DNA from: HGM04593 sp045634305
GTDB lineage: Bacteria; Bacteroidota; Bacteroidia; Bacteroidales; Bacteroidaceae
Reading direction: 5' to 3'
Length of the DNA: 64,000 bases
NCBI GenBank assembly: GCA_045634305.1
Contig: JAZQZZ010000044.1
Location: 1 to 64,000, forward strand
The translations under genes were made by a program, and so were the position numbers. Shown piece by piece: positions 8,854 through 17,786 of the stretch. The notes below the pieces were generated by a model that made no database searches, was not told the DNA's origin, and was given only the letters and a program-made list of their open reading frames with translations. Numbering within the stretch: the stretch's first letter is position 1; each line of letters opens with the position of its first letter.

Positions 8854-9529
8854 ACCACACATAAGGCAAAAGGCGGAACCTTACCTTCCTGCAATATTCA
8901 TCATAACCGTCAAGCCCCTCCCGAAGCACATTCTCTTCGTTCCTTATTCTTTTGACAATAAGCGGTATATATGCAAGCATTATAACAAATGACGGCAAAG
9001 AACCGAGCACAAGCGGCATTGAGAGGAATAAGAGGATTGTAGCCGTATACATAGGGTGACGCACAATGCCATAAAGCCCGGTGTCAATCACCCTTTGTCC
9101 CTCTTGTACCTCAATGGTACGAGAGAGGTATGCATTCTCACGCATAACCTCGGCATACATGGCATAGGAGAGCAGGAACAACACTACCGCACTCCACACC
9201 GTCCAGGAGGGCATCACCACCCAACCATATCTGTAATTGAGGCCGGCAACAACAAATGTTGTCACAAACAGAATGCCACTCATTGCAACAACGCTCTTTT
9301 GCTCATCCTCTTTCTCCTTGGCATTAAGACGTTTTTTCAACAGTTCAGGCGAGCGCAATGCCATCACCACACCGGCAATGAGCATAGGTACAAAAAGCAC
9401 TGCTACAAGAAGCCAACCGTTGAAAAAGTGCATTGTCCCTGCCGGCAGAAAAATCAAAAGCCCCACAAGCACAAGCCCCATAAGGAGCTTGATGCCTGCA
9501 GAAGCCAGAAGTCCAATATCAGCTTTCAT
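8852..9529 (-). CDS. Isoprenylcysteine carboxyl methyltransferase-like membrane protein
   Basis: The 225-residue protein has about five hydrophobic segments and a C-terminal block VIDTGLYGIVRHPMYTATILLFLSMPLVLGS followed by RIRNEENVLREGLDGYDEYCRKVRFRL. This is the SAM-binding signature of the ICMT/PEMT-like family (the RHPxY and EExxL...Y..Y motifs). Bacterial members are membrane methyltransferases of mostly unknown substrate. ATG 9529 (MKADIGLL) is preferred; the longer frame to 9577 would run into the upstream gene. It is the last gene of the minus-strand envelope cluster, five bases after the head-GIN gene. Confidence 0.8.
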   Translation of the reverse strand: MKADIGLLASAGIKLLMGLVLVGLLIFLPAGTMHFFNGWLLVAVLFVPMLIAGVVMALRSPELLKKRLNAKEKEDEQKSVVAMSGILFVTTFVVAGLNYRYGWVVMPSWTVWSAVVLFLLSYAMYAEVMRENAYLSRTIEVQEGQRVIDTGLYGIVRHPMYTATILLFLSMPLVLGSLPSFVIMLAYIPLIVKRIRNEENVLREGLDGYDEYCRKVRFRLLPYVW

Positions 9530-9534
9530 TGACT

Positions 9535-10200
9535 TTACTTGTTGATGTGTACATCGGCACCACCGGATACGCTCCATCCCGATATCTGCGGTGTTCCATA
9601 AATGTGGACATCGGAACCGCCCGAAGCCGTAACTGCAATAGTCCTAACTGCATGCAGGCCGACATCGGCACCACCGGAGGCAACAACCGAAACATCACCG
9701 GCAAGCAGTTCATCAAGGTAGGCATCGGCACCACCCGACACCACAACAGCAAGAGTATTGCATTTTCCCTTGATTTCACAATCGGCACCACCCGACACTG
9801 TCACAGCCAACTCATCGACATTACAGTTGTACCACTCCAAGTCACAGCCGCCTGCAACAGCCACAGCATTGTAACCGAAAGCAGGAACATAGGCCTTATA
9901 CTCAATATTCCCTAACTCACGTTTACTTGAAATCACCAGCCTGCCATTCTCGGCTTTCACCACAAGTTTAGTAAAGTCATCGGTGTTTGAAACTACACGT
10001 ACCTTATTCTTTGCCATGGCAGTGTCCACTACCACATCTACTCCACCGCTCAACTCAAGTGAGGCAAGCAGTTCCTCGTCAAGGATATATGTACACTCGT
10101 TGTTCAACTGGACTGCCACACCGTTATATTTGATTTCGCATCCCACAAGAAGCAGCATGGAAGCGGCTACAAAAAGAGAACAAAGTTTTTTCATATTCAT
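9535..10200 (-). CDS. Head-GIN domain (DUF2807) lipoprotein
   Basis: The 221-residue protein begins with a lipoprotein signal (SMLLLVGC). It then folds as a repetitive right-handed beta structure with recurring SGGAD/SGGSD turns (for example TVSGGADCEIKG, VVSGGADAYLDE, ASGGADVGLHA). This is the 'putative auto-transporter adhesin, head GIN' family found throughout Bacteroidota; its cellular role is unclear. The repeats are spaced about 18-25 residues apart and are also visible at DNA level. It is located between sppA and the methyltransferase gene in the same orientation. Confidence 0.85.
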   Translation of the reverse strand: MNMKKLCSLFVAASMLLLVGCEIKYNGVAVQLNNECTYILDEELLASLELSGGVDVVVDTAMAKNKVRVVSNTDDFTKLVVKAENGRLVISSKRELGNIEYKAYVPAFGYNAVAVAGGCDLEWYNCNVDELAVTVSGGADCEIKGKCNTLAVVVSGGADAYLDELLAGDVSVVASGGADVGLHAVRTIAVTASGGSDVHIYGTPQISGWSVSGGADVHINK

Positions 10201-10226
10201 GTGAATTATAAATCATTTTACAATGG

Positions 10227-11999
10227 TTACCAGATATTCAGTTCAAACGGCAAACGGGCCTGAATGCGGTCACAGTTACCGATGTTGCGGATGAACTTGA
10301 CGCTATTGTAATAACCGCCGAAGGTTTCACGCGCCATAGTCTCCATATAATCCTCCTTATTTGTATCCAACAGTTTCTCTACAAAAGGTTTCTCCTCGGG
10401 ATATGCCTTCACGCTATAATCGGCAAGCCCGGCCTTCTGCGCCGCAATTGCAACAGCCTTGTCAAGGTCGCCAAGTTCATCAACCAATCCAATCTCCTTG
10501 GCCTTGCTGCCGGTCCATACACGGCCTTCGGCAATCTTTGCTATCTCTTCGACAGTAACACCGCGTCCGTCGGCACAGCGTTTCAGGAACAGTGCATATC
10601 CGTTATTGACGTAGTTCTGCAGGACAACTCTTTCCTGGGGGGTGAAAGTGCGTGACATGTTGCCGAAATCGGCCATCTGGTTTGTCTTCACCACATCGAA
10701 ATCAAGACCGACCTTATCCTTCAACAGTTTCTCGGCGCTTGGGATTACTCCAAAAATACCAATTGAACCGGTGAGCGTGATGGGGCTGGCGACAATGCAG
10801 TCTGCAGCACATGAGATATAGTAACCGCCCGATGCCGCATAGTCACCCATTGATACCACCACAGGCTTTGCAGCCTTCAGGAGTGTCACCTCGCGCCATA
10901 TCTGCTCCGAACCGTATGCACTTCCGCCGGGAGAGTTCACACGGAGCACGACAGCCTTCACGTCATCATCCTCGCGCAGCTCGCGCAGCTCCTTGATAAC
11001 CTTTTGAGAATTTATACCATCGAATGATGATGTGGAACCGTCAATCTCGCCGAAGGCATAGAACACGGCAACTTTACTCTTGTCGGCAGCATCCTCAACA
11101 ATCTTGTTCTGTTTAAGCCTCTCTTTCATTGTCTCCATTGTAACAAGGTTCAGGTCATCATCACCATCAATACCGGTGAGGCTCTTGAGATATGCCTGCA
11201 CGCCATCCTTGTATAACAATGTATCGGCCATGCCACATGCCACGTACTCCTCGGCGGGACAAAAATCCATGAACCTGTCTGCATACTCATTGAGTTTCTC
11301 CTTTGACACACCACGTGAAGCAGAAATAGCTGTGAGCAGTTCGTCCCAGGTGGAATCCAGCATCTCGGTCAGCTGTTCACGGTTGGCATCGCTCATCTCG
11401 GTTGCGATGAAAGGCTCAACAGCCGACTTGTAGGTACCAACCTTGAACACCTGCATCTCGACACCTATCTTCTCAAGCAAATCCTTGTAGAAGACAGGAG
11501 TCGATGCAAGACCGTGCCAAGCAATACTTCCCTGCGGATTCAGGATCAGCTTATCGGCAATAGTGGCAAGATAATAGAGTTCCTGTGAATACTGGTCGCC
11601 ATAGGCAACAATGAACTTGCCGCTCTCCTTGAAGGAAGCAAGCTCGCCGCGTATCTCCTCAAGCGAAGCCCCCGATGCACCCTCTACAGCGCCGGCCTGC
11701 AGATATATTCCCTTTATATTTCCGTTATTCTTAGCCTCTTTGATAGCTGCTATGATTTCATCAAGACCATAGGTCTTGAACTCATCGTCCATTATTGATG
11801 CCAAAGGATTTTCCACGGCACGCTCCTCAATGGCTCCGTTAAGGTCAAGGAAAAGCACAGAGTTCTTTTCAATGGTACTGTCCGCACCCGAAGATGCAAC
11901 AACGCCCGCAATAATGCTTATGCCTACAATAGGAAGAATAACCCCTACAACCAACAAGGCCAGCATGCAGGCCAATGTAGTCTTAAAGAATTTTTTCAT
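10227..11999 (-). CDS. sppA: Signal peptide peptidase SppA, 67K type
   Basis: This 590-residue membrane protease degrades cleaved signal peptides. It has one N-terminal transmembrane helix (ACMLALLVVGVILPIVGISII) and two tandem ClpP-like domains as in E. coli SppA. The catalytic Ser lies in SMGDYAASGGYYISC in the second domain, preceded by RVNSPGGSAYGSEQIW, and the Lys dyad partner lies in the first domain near ATIADKLILNPQGS. I start at ATG 11999 (MKKFFKTT); the longer reading frame to 12041 overlaps the rhodanese gene. It follows rhodanese and SPFH genes, an envelope-quality-control setting. Confidence 0.93.
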   Translation of the reverse strand: MKKFFKTTLACMLALLVVGVILPIVGISIIAGVVASSGADSTIEKNSVLFLDLNGAIEERAVENPLASIMDDEFKTYGLDEIIAAIKEAKNNGNIKGIYLQAGAVEGASGASLEEIRGELASFKESGKFIVAYGDQYSQELYYLATIADKLILNPQGSIAWHGLASTPVFYKDLLEKIGVEMQVFKVGTYKSAVEPFIATEMSDANREQLTEMLDSTWDELLTAISASRGVSKEKLNEYADRFMDFCPAEEYVACGMADTLLYKDGVQAYLKSLTGIDGDDDLNLVTMETMKERLKQNKIVEDAADKSKVAVFYAFGEIDGSTSSFDGINSQKVIKELRELREDDDVKAVVLRVNSPGGSAYGSEQIWREVTLLKAAKPVVVSMGDYAASGGYYISCAADCIVASPITLTGSIGIFGVIPSAEKLLKDKVGLDFDVVKTNQMADFGNMSRTFTPQERVVLQNYVNNGYALFLKRCADGRGVTVEEIAKIAEGRVWTGSKAKEIGLVDELGDLDKAVAIAAQKAGLADYSVKAYPEEKPFVEKLLDTNKEDYMETMARETFGGYYNSVKFIRNIGNCDRIQARLPFELNIW

Positions 12000-12037
12000 A
12001 TTCAGTAAATTTAATTTATTATTCCAATCATTGTCAA

Positions 12038-12466
12038 TCACTTGACATCGCCATAGGATTTCACCCAGTCATTATAGCCGCCATCGAGCTCCACCACATT
12101 GTACCCCATCATTGACAGCATTTTGGCCGCATTTTTGCTGCGGTTTCCGCTACGGCAATATACGGCAACTGTGTACGCCCTGTCCAATATAGCCGATGCC
12201 GTCTCACCAAACTTCCCTGTCTGCACATCAATATTCACACTGCCCGGGATATTACCTGCGGAAAACTCATCGGGAGTGCGCACATCTACAAGCTGAACAC
12301 CGGGGTTGTCAATAGAGTCGGCAAACACACTCACCGGAACCGACGATATTTTCCCCTCGCCATGAACATCCTTACTGAGCTTGAACGTGCACGACATGGT
12401 GAGCAGCAATAGAGATAACATACACAGCACAATTACCCATTTTGGTGTAACTATTATTCTTTTCAT
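12038..12466 (-). CDS. Rhodanese-domain lipoprotein
   Basis: The 142-residue protein has a lipoprotein signal (MLSLLLLTMSC) and one rhodanese domain with LVDVRTPDEFSAGNIPGSVNI and the active loop YCRSGNRSKNAA containing the catalytic cysteine. Single-domain rhodaneses transfer sulfane sulfur; lipid-anchored periplasmic forms are common in Bacteroidota but their substrates are unknown. The gene lies 15 bases after the SPFH gene and 38 bases before sppA. Confidence 0.87.
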   Translation of the reverse strand: MKRIIVTPKWVIVLCMLSLLLLTMSCTFKLSKDVHGEGKISSVPVSVFADSIDNPGVQLVDVRTPDEFSAGNIPGSVNIDVQTGKFGETASAILDRAYTVAVYCRSGNRSKNAAKMLSMMGYNVVELDGGYNDWVKSYGDVK

Positions 12467-12481
12467 ATCACATAAAAATCT

Positions 12482-13306
12482 TTATCGCCTTACATTCCAC
12501 ATCTTGTTTGTACCATCGGCATTGAACAGGACATCAATGTTGGCACCGTTTTTCTCCTTTATTATCTCCCACGCACGCAGTTGTATGAACTGGTCGGTTG
12601 TAAGTCCGAGCTCCTCCTGATATGCCTTGTCAGCAATGGCACGCTGACGTTCGGCAGCCTCGCGTGCCACAAGCATCTCGCGTCTCGACTCCTCGGTACG
12701 TTTGGCCTGTGTAGCAGCAGCGGTTGCATCCATTTCGGCCTTTTGGCGTTCATTAGGAATCGCACGGCCCACCACCACATTCACCACATCAATCGGCAAC
12801 TCGCCCTGCTTTGAACTCAACAGCGAGATATAGTTCTGGATATCGTTCTTTACAAAAAGATTGATGGAATCGAGCACTTCGCGGTTACTCATAAGGTCAA
12901 AAGGCCCGTACTTTGATATGTAGCCGCGCACAGTATTGCGGTAAACCTCCTTTATAACCGAATTGTACCAGTCCACACCATAATTCTTTATAAGCACAGG
13001 CGACTTGTTATCTTTCACCTGCAACTGAATCTGCGTGTTGAAATCGAGCAACGTGTTGTCGTTCGATGTTGCATCATCAAGGTCCTCATCATAGGCACGA
13101 GGCAACATATTGACTATAACATAATCGGTAGAGAGCCAAGTATATTCAAGTCCGGTCTCAACGGGAGTCATATCAATACCTCCTGTACCGAATATCCAGG
13201 GCTTATGTACCTTTACACCCTCTTCACCGGCCTCGGGAGCAACGGTTGTACATCCCGACAGCAAAACAGACAAGCACAAAAATCCTGCAATAAAAAAGTT
13301 CTTCAT
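12482..13306 (-). CDS. SPFH/prohibitin-like lipoprotein
   Basis: The 274-residue protein begins with a lipoprotein signal (LCLSVLLSGC). It continues with an SPFH-type core (TQIQLQVKDNKSPVLIKNYGVDWYNSVIKEVYRNTVRGYIS), then a long Ala/Glu/Arg coiled coil (about 195-240) typical of prohibitin-like proteins. Such proteins form membrane-attached rings; a periplasmic lipid-anchored version is a Bacteroidota speciality. Position between a GntR regulator and rhodanese/SppA genes suggests an envelope-stress role, which is inference. Confidence 0.78.
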   Translation of the reverse strand: MKNFFIAGFLCLSVLLSGCTTVAPEAGEEGVKVHKPWIFGTGGIDMTPVETGLEYTWLSTDYVIVNMLPRAYDEDLDDATSNDNTLLDFNTQIQLQVKDNKSPVLIKNYGVDWYNSVIKEVYRNTVRGYISKYGPFDLMSNREVLDSINLFVKNDIQNYISLLSSKQGELPIDVVNVVVGRAIPNERQKAEMDATAAATQAKRTEESRREMLVAREAAERQRAIADKAYQEELGLTTDQFIQLRAWEIIKEKNGANIDVLFNADGTNKMWNVRR

Positions 13307-13317
13307 AGTATTATCGT

Positions 13318-13662
13318 TTATAAAAGTCCAACAAGTTCATCTTTTGTAAAGCCAAGCATCTGAGCCTTTGCCTTGAACTGCGGCAGTTCATTGGCAATGA
13401 ACTCATTCTTTACGTTCTCTTTGATTCGTGCGACAGCGCCCTCCTTGACAAAGTAGCCAAGACCACGTTTGTTGTAGATAACCTCCTGCGACTCGAGCAG
13501 CTGATAGGAGCGTACAATGGTGTTGGGGTTCACGCCCACCATTGCACCCATCTCGCGCACCGAGGGGATGCGCTCCTCCTCGCGCCAGTCGCCTTGCAGA
13601 ATCTTCTCCTGCATCAGGTCCACGTTCTGCAGATAAATGGGTTTGTGTTCGTTATACTCCAT
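13318..13662 (-). CDS. GntR-family (YtrA type) transcription regulator
   Basis: At 114 residues this is a short GntR protein: an N-terminal winged helix (LQGDWREEERIPSVREMGAMVGVNPNTIVRSYQLLESQEVIYNKRGLGYFV) plus a short helical tail, with no large effector domain. That is the YtrA subfamily, usually encoded with an ABC transporter and repressing it. Here the ABC ATPase and permease genes lie immediately upstream in the same unit (12-base gap). A TGTA...TACA dyad overlaps the unit's promoter, a likely operator. Confidence 0.9.
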   Translation of the reverse strand: MEYNEHKPIYLQNVDLMQEKILQGDWREEERIPSVREMGAMVGVNPNTIVRSYQLLESQEVIYNKRGLGYFVKEGAVARIKENVKNEFIANELPQFKAKAQMLGFTKDELVGLL

Positions 13663-13674
13663 AATAGAAACTCA

Positions 13675-14484
13675 TTAATAGTTCACTTTCTTTATTCTGA
13701 AATAGGTAATGGAGAGGAATACCATCGACATAAGGATTGTCAGGCAACGCACTGTGGTCATCATATATCCGAACAGCTCCACGTCTGTTTTTCCATCAAG
13801 CCACTCTACCAAACCTTCAAACATATCCTCCCAGAATTCAGGCGTTGTCATATTTACAACAACAGCAGTCAATATCACAAATGCAAATGACATTGAAATA
13901 TTGAAAAGGATTGTCTTGAGCACCTTGTTCTTGCGGAAGATTGTATTGAACATTATTGTGTAGGCAATTAGATTGACAAAATAGATAATGCTCTCGAATA
14001 CAGGATATATATGGGGCAGCATATATTCATCATCCACGAATTTAACGGCGGTAAACGGATTGTAGAACTCCATATGCAAGAACGGGCCTATACCCGCTTT
14101 TGACAGGAGCCACAGTAACAGGTCGGTAGCGGTGAGCACGGCATACGTAAGAAGCGGCACAATGATAACGCAGAGCACAACCATAGACAACAGTTTCTCG
14201 AGCGTGCTTGCCGGTATCATAGCATATATGTAACCTTTTTTGCGGTTGTTCATGTCCTTGTAGACAATGAAAGGGCTTAATATTATCGCCAATGTGAATA
14301 GTGCCATCACAAGTCCAGCCCTACTATGGGGGCAAACGTTGAAATCAACGGTAAGTGAGAATATCCACACTGCAGCTATTACGCTTGAAAAAATAAGAAG
14401 CGACTTGAAGAAATTGGGTATATAGTTAATAACCTCATACTTAATGAGTCTACCCAGACGCTTTATATCAAATATTTCGTTCAT
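13675..14484 (-). CDS. ABC transporter membrane subunit (ABC-2-like)
   Basis: The 269-residue protein has six predicted hydrophobic segments (for example SLLIFSSVIAAVWIFSLTV, MALFTLAIILSPFIVY, VVLCVIIVPLLTYAVL, ILFNISMSFAFVILTAVVV). It sits seven bases... that is, in the short gap after the ATPase gene and just before the GntR gene, so it is the permease partner. It has no signature beyond topology. The substrate is unknown; the arrangement resembles YtrA-controlled exporters that respond to cell-wall antibiotics, but that is by analogy. Confidence 0.75.
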   Translation of the reverse strand: MNEIFDIKRLGRLIKYEVINYIPNFFKSLLIFSSVIAAVWIFSLTVDFNVCPHSRAGLVMALFTLAIILSPFIVYKDMNNRKKGYIYAMIPASTLEKLLSMVVLCVIIVPLLTYAVLTATDLLLWLLSKAGIGPFLHMEFYNPFTAVKFVDDEYMLPHIYPVFESIIYFVNLIAYTIMFNTIFRKNKVLKTILFNISMSFAFVILTAVVVNMTTPEFWEDMFEGLVEWLDGKTDVELFGYMMTTVRCLTILMSMVFLSITYFRIKKVNY

Positions 14485-14490
14485 GACAGA

Positions 14491-15291
14491 TTACTTTTTT
14501 GAATTAATGTAATTGAACAACAGTTCTATGTTTATGCGGCTCTCCTCGCCGTTCACGTTCTTGCGAATCGAGTTGCAGCCGCCCAGACCGGCCTCAACAA
14601 ACAGGGCATCATCGGGGACTATGTTCGAGGTTTCAAAGAGGTACTCGCTCTGTATGTCGGCAACACTCTTATCCAGCAGCACCGCACGCTTGTCAAGTAT
14701 CATAATATGGTCGAGCAGGTTCTCAACATCCTTCACCTGATGGGTAGAGATGATTATTGTGCGCTTGTCATCCATTGTCCTTGCCACCATCTTGCGGAAC
14801 TCGAGCTTGCTCGGGATATCGAGACCGTTTGTAGGCTCATCAAGCAGCAGATACTCGGTATTCATTGCAAGAGCAATGCAAAGTATAGCCCTCTTGCGCT
14901 GACCAAGCGAAAGGGTTGTGAACTTACGGTTGATATCTATTTCAAAATCACTGAGCAGACTATGCAGCAACTGCTCATCGTAATTGGGATAAAAATCCGA
15001 TATTCCGTCAGCATAGTTCTTTATAGACACTGAGGGTCCCTCAAAATCCTCGGGGATGTAGAACATCCTCGACAGGAAGCCGGGTTTACGGTCGGCAGGT
15101 GAATAGCCATCAATTTCTATATTTCCTTCCTTTGCAGTGAGCAGACCGCACAGCAACTTGAAAAGCGTGCTCTTTCCCACACCGTTCGCACCAAGCAGGC
15201 CATAGACTCTGCCCTGCTCAAAAGTGGTGCTTATGCTATCCAAGACCTTTTCACTTGAATAGGCAAATGACAAATCATTAATCGTTATCAT
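14491..15291 (-). CDS. ABC transporter ATP-binding protein
   Basis: The 266-residue ATPase has Walker A GANGVGKST, signature SLGQRKRA, Walker B YLLLDEPTNGLD and an H-loop STHQVKD. It is the first gene of the exporter/GntR unit. The family exports lipids, antimicrobials or peptides with a separate permease; the substrate cannot be read. A promoter with an overlapping dyad lies directly upstream. Confidence 0.93.
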   Translation of the reverse strand: MITINDLSFAYSSEKVLDSISTTFEQGRVYGLLGANGVGKSTLFKLLCGLLTAKEGNIEIDGYSPADRKPGFLSRMFYIPEDFEGPSVSIKNYADGISDFYPNYDEQLLHSLLSDFEIDINRKFTTLSLGQRKRAILCIALAMNTEYLLLDEPTNGLDIPSKLEFRKMVARTMDDKRTIIISTHQVKDVENLLDHIMILDKRAVLLDKSVADIQSEYLFETSNIVPDDALFVEAGLGGCNSIRKNVNGEESRINIELLFNYINSKK

Positions 15292-15348
15292 AGTGTATTA
15301 GTTTATTAGTACACTGCAAATATAAAACACATTTTTAATACTTTCCAA
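15292..15348 (-). promoter_or_regulatory. Promoter and GntR operator of the ABC exporter unit
   Basis: On the minus strand the -33 TTG (15348-15346) and -7 TATATTTG (15324-15317) are spaced by 21 bases. Directly downstream, covering the start-site region, is a 24-base dyad (15292-15315) with AGTGTA and TACACT arms and an internal CTAATA repetition. Its placement and TGTA/TACA arms suit a YtrA-type GntR operator. Promoter match is strong; the operator is inferred. Confidence 0.65.
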
Positions 15349-15408
15349 GAAAAAAGTGAAATTTTTTATAAAAAATTCATATATTCGCAACTAAATAATT
15401 TACCATAT

Positions 15409-17463
15409 ATGAAAAATTTACTTTTGGGGCTCACGAGCCTTTTATTAATATGCGCGTGCGCGCATAATGCAGACGTTGTGCCAAGCCACAGCCTCTTGCC
15501 AATTCCACAGGAGATACAGACATCGGAAGGGCGTTTCACAATCGACAAAGGAACAAAACTTTACATTGAAGCCCCGGCGGATGACAAGAGTGCAATTGCC
15601 AATGCATTTGTAGCCCGGAATTGTGTTTTAGAGACAACTGAAGAGAATATTGCAGCCAACTGCATTGCAATGGAAGTCTGCGACAATGTAGAGGAAATCA
15701 CATCGCCCGAAGGCTACACAATCAACGTTACCAAAAATAGAATCGACGTAAAGGCGACATCTGCAGCCGGCCTTTTCTATGCGGCACAGACACTGCAACA
15801 GCTTGCCGACGGCGGCAACACAATCCCCACATGCACAATAACCGACGAACCGGAGTTTGCCTACCGCGGACTGATGCTCGATGTGAGCCGCCACTTCTTC
15901 GGTAAGGAGTTCATAAAGAAACAGATTGACGCCATGGCGCACTTCAAGATGAACCGCCTGCACCTGCATCTCACCGACGCGGCAGGCTGGCGCATAGAGA
16001 TAAAGAAATATCCACGCCTCACCCAATTTGCAGCTTGGCGCTCACCGGCCATCTGGAAGGATTGGTGGTTCGGTGACCGCAAGTACGTGGAGGATGGTAG
16101 CGAGGGTGCATATGGCGGCTACTACACACAGGAGGATATCAAGGAGCTTGTCGCATATGCAGCAGAGCGATACATCACCATCATCCCTGAGATTGAGATG
16201 CCGGCACACAGCGAGGAAGTGCTTACCGCCTATCCCGAACTGTCATGCACACATGAGCCATACAAACAGGCCGATTTCTGCATAGGTAACGAAAAGACAT
16301 ACGAATTCCTCGAGAACGTACTGAGCGAGGTCATTGAACTGTTCCCCAGCGAATATATACACATCGGAGGCGACGAAGCCGGCAAGGCATCATGGCCACA
16401 CTGCCCGCTGTGCCAAAAGCGCATGAAGGAGGAGGGGCTCAAAGATGTAAACGAACTGCAGAGCTACCTGATACAGCGCATAGAGAAGTTCGTGAACAGT
16501 AAAGGCCGACAGATTATCGGTTGGGACGAGATTCTCGATGGCGGTCTGGCACCAAACGCCACAGTAATGTCATGGCGCGGAACAGAGGGCGGCATCGCTG
16601 CTGTTGAGAGCGGACACAAGGCCATCATGACACCGGGCGGATACTGCTATCTCGATTCATATCAGGATGCACCACACACACAGCCAATGGCATTCGGCCC
16701 ATACATGCCACTTGAGAAGGTCTATTCATACGACCCACGCGCCGAGATTGACAGCGCAAAAGCGCACCTGATATATGGCGTGCAGGGCAACCTTTGGGTG
16801 GAATACATCCCGACCGAGGAACTTGTGGAGTACATGATTTACCCCCGCATACTTGCCATTGCCGAGATTGGTTGGAGCAACCCTGCCGAGCGCGACTATA
16901 CAGCATTCAAACAACGCGCCATCAAAGCCACAAACGATTTGCGCGGCAAAGGCTACAATGCCTTTGACCTTGCAAATGAATTCGGCCAGCGCAAAGAGGC
17001 ACAAGCCCCCGTTGAGCACCTCGCCATAGACGGCAATATCACCTATGCCGAGAATGCACCATACAGCGACAGCTACAAAGCCGGTGGAGACAAGGCTCTC
17101 ATCGACGGTGTGTGCGGCGGATGGACATATACCGACAAGAAGTGGCAGGGATTCATCAAAGACGGCGTTGATGTAACCATTGACCTGGGCGAAGAAAAGG
17201 ATATCACCGAAGTGAGCGCACAGTTCATGCAGATGTGCATCCCCGACGTATGGTTCCCCGCCGAGGTAATCATCAGCACATCGGGCGATGGTAATGAGTT
17301 CGGTGAGCTGGCACGCATTGAGCACACCGTTACAAGGGACGAAGGACTCTCTTTCAAGGAGTATGGCTGGAAAGGCGAAACTAAAGCCCGCTACATAAAC
17401 TACCGTGCAAAGTGCGGCCCGCAACGCGGCTGGCTCTTCACAGATGAAATCGTAGTAAAGTGA
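15409..17463 (+). CDS. Beta-N-acetylhexosaminidase, GH20, lipoprotein
   Basis: The 684-residue exo-glycosidase removes terminal GlcNAc/GalNAc from glycans such as host mucins. A lipoprotein signal (SLLLICAC) gives a periplasmic or surface location. The N-terminal GH20b domain spans about 25-140 and the catalytic barrel about 150-495, with RGLMLDVSRHFF, HLHLTDAAGWRIE and the catalytic pair D322-E323 in HIGGDEAGKASW. A C-terminal discoidin/F5/8-like region spans about 560-684 (TIDLGEEKDITEVSAQFMQ). All substrate residues appear intact. It is a single-gene unit between a divergent promoter and a repeat-rich gap. Confidence 0.93.
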   Translation: MKNLLLGLTSLLLICACAHNADVVPSHSLLPIPQEIQTSEGRFTIDKGTKLYIEAPADDKSAIANAFVARNCVLETTEENIAANCIAMEVCDNVEEITSPEGYTINVTKNRIDVKATSAAGLFYAAQTLQQLADGGNTIPTCTITDEPEFAYRGLMLDVSRHFFGKEFIKKQIDAMAHFKMNRLHLHLTDAAGWRIEIKKYPRLTQFAAWRSPAIWKDWWFGDRKYVEDGSEGAYGGYYTQEDIKELVAYAAERYITIIPEIEMPAHSEEVLTAYPELSCTHEPYKQADFCIGNEKTYEFLENVLSEVIELFPSEYIHIGGDEAGKASWPHCPLCQKRMKEEGLKDVNELQSYLIQRIEKFVNSKGRQIIGWDEILDGGLAPNATVMSWRGTEGGIAAVESGHKAIMTPGGYCYLDSYQDAPHTQPMAFGPYMPLEKVYSYDPRAEIDSAKAHLIYGVQGNLWVEYIPTEELVEYMIYPRILAIAEIGWSNPAERDYTAFKQRAIKATNDLRGKGYNAFDLANEFGQRKEAQAPVEHLAIDGNITYAENAPYSDSYKAGGDKALIDGVCGGWTYTDKKWQGFIKDGVDVTIDLGEEKDITEVSAQFMQMCIPDVWFPAEVIISTSGDGNEFGELARIEHTVTRDEGLSFKEYGWKGETKARYINYRAKCGPQRGWLFTDEIVVK

Positions 17464-17786
17464 AAGCGGAAAACGGAAAACGGAAAGCTGCGAGTAAGCG
17501 AATTTCTTGATTAAGCGAGCTTAACACAAACTTGTTTGATGTTATACTGCGAGTGATAAAGAAATCAACAATGTTAATGTGTGGAAGTTTACTTGCACAC
17601 AAAGCGAGCGAAAGCAGGTTCAAGCGCACGAGTGCGGTTAAAGCAGTTTTCACCTCTCACCTTTCAGTTTTCAGTTTTCAGTTTTCACAATTCCGCTTTC
17701 ACCTTTCAGATTTCAGTTTTCACCTTTCACATTTCCGCTTTCACCTTAACATACAGGCAACTAAGAAAAATATTAAAAGAAAACTT
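17464..17786. repeat. Intergenic repeat element, long copy, with pyrimidine tract
   Basis: This 323-base gap carries no convincing gene. Its first part (17,464-17,500) and middle part (17,575-17,643) reappear in inverted orientation at 30,470-30,575 with only scattered mismatches. The copy here holds an extra middle segment (about 17,500-17,575). From 17,648 to 17,752 it is an iterated tract of TTTTCA and TTTCAC units. An open frame through this region joins the protease frame but is repeat-derived. Confidence 0.7.

Noticed and set aside
17532..17786. N-terminal extension of the protease frame
   Set aside because: The extension reads through iterated repeat sequence and places a signal peptide internally; ATG 17787 starts a clean signal peptide.
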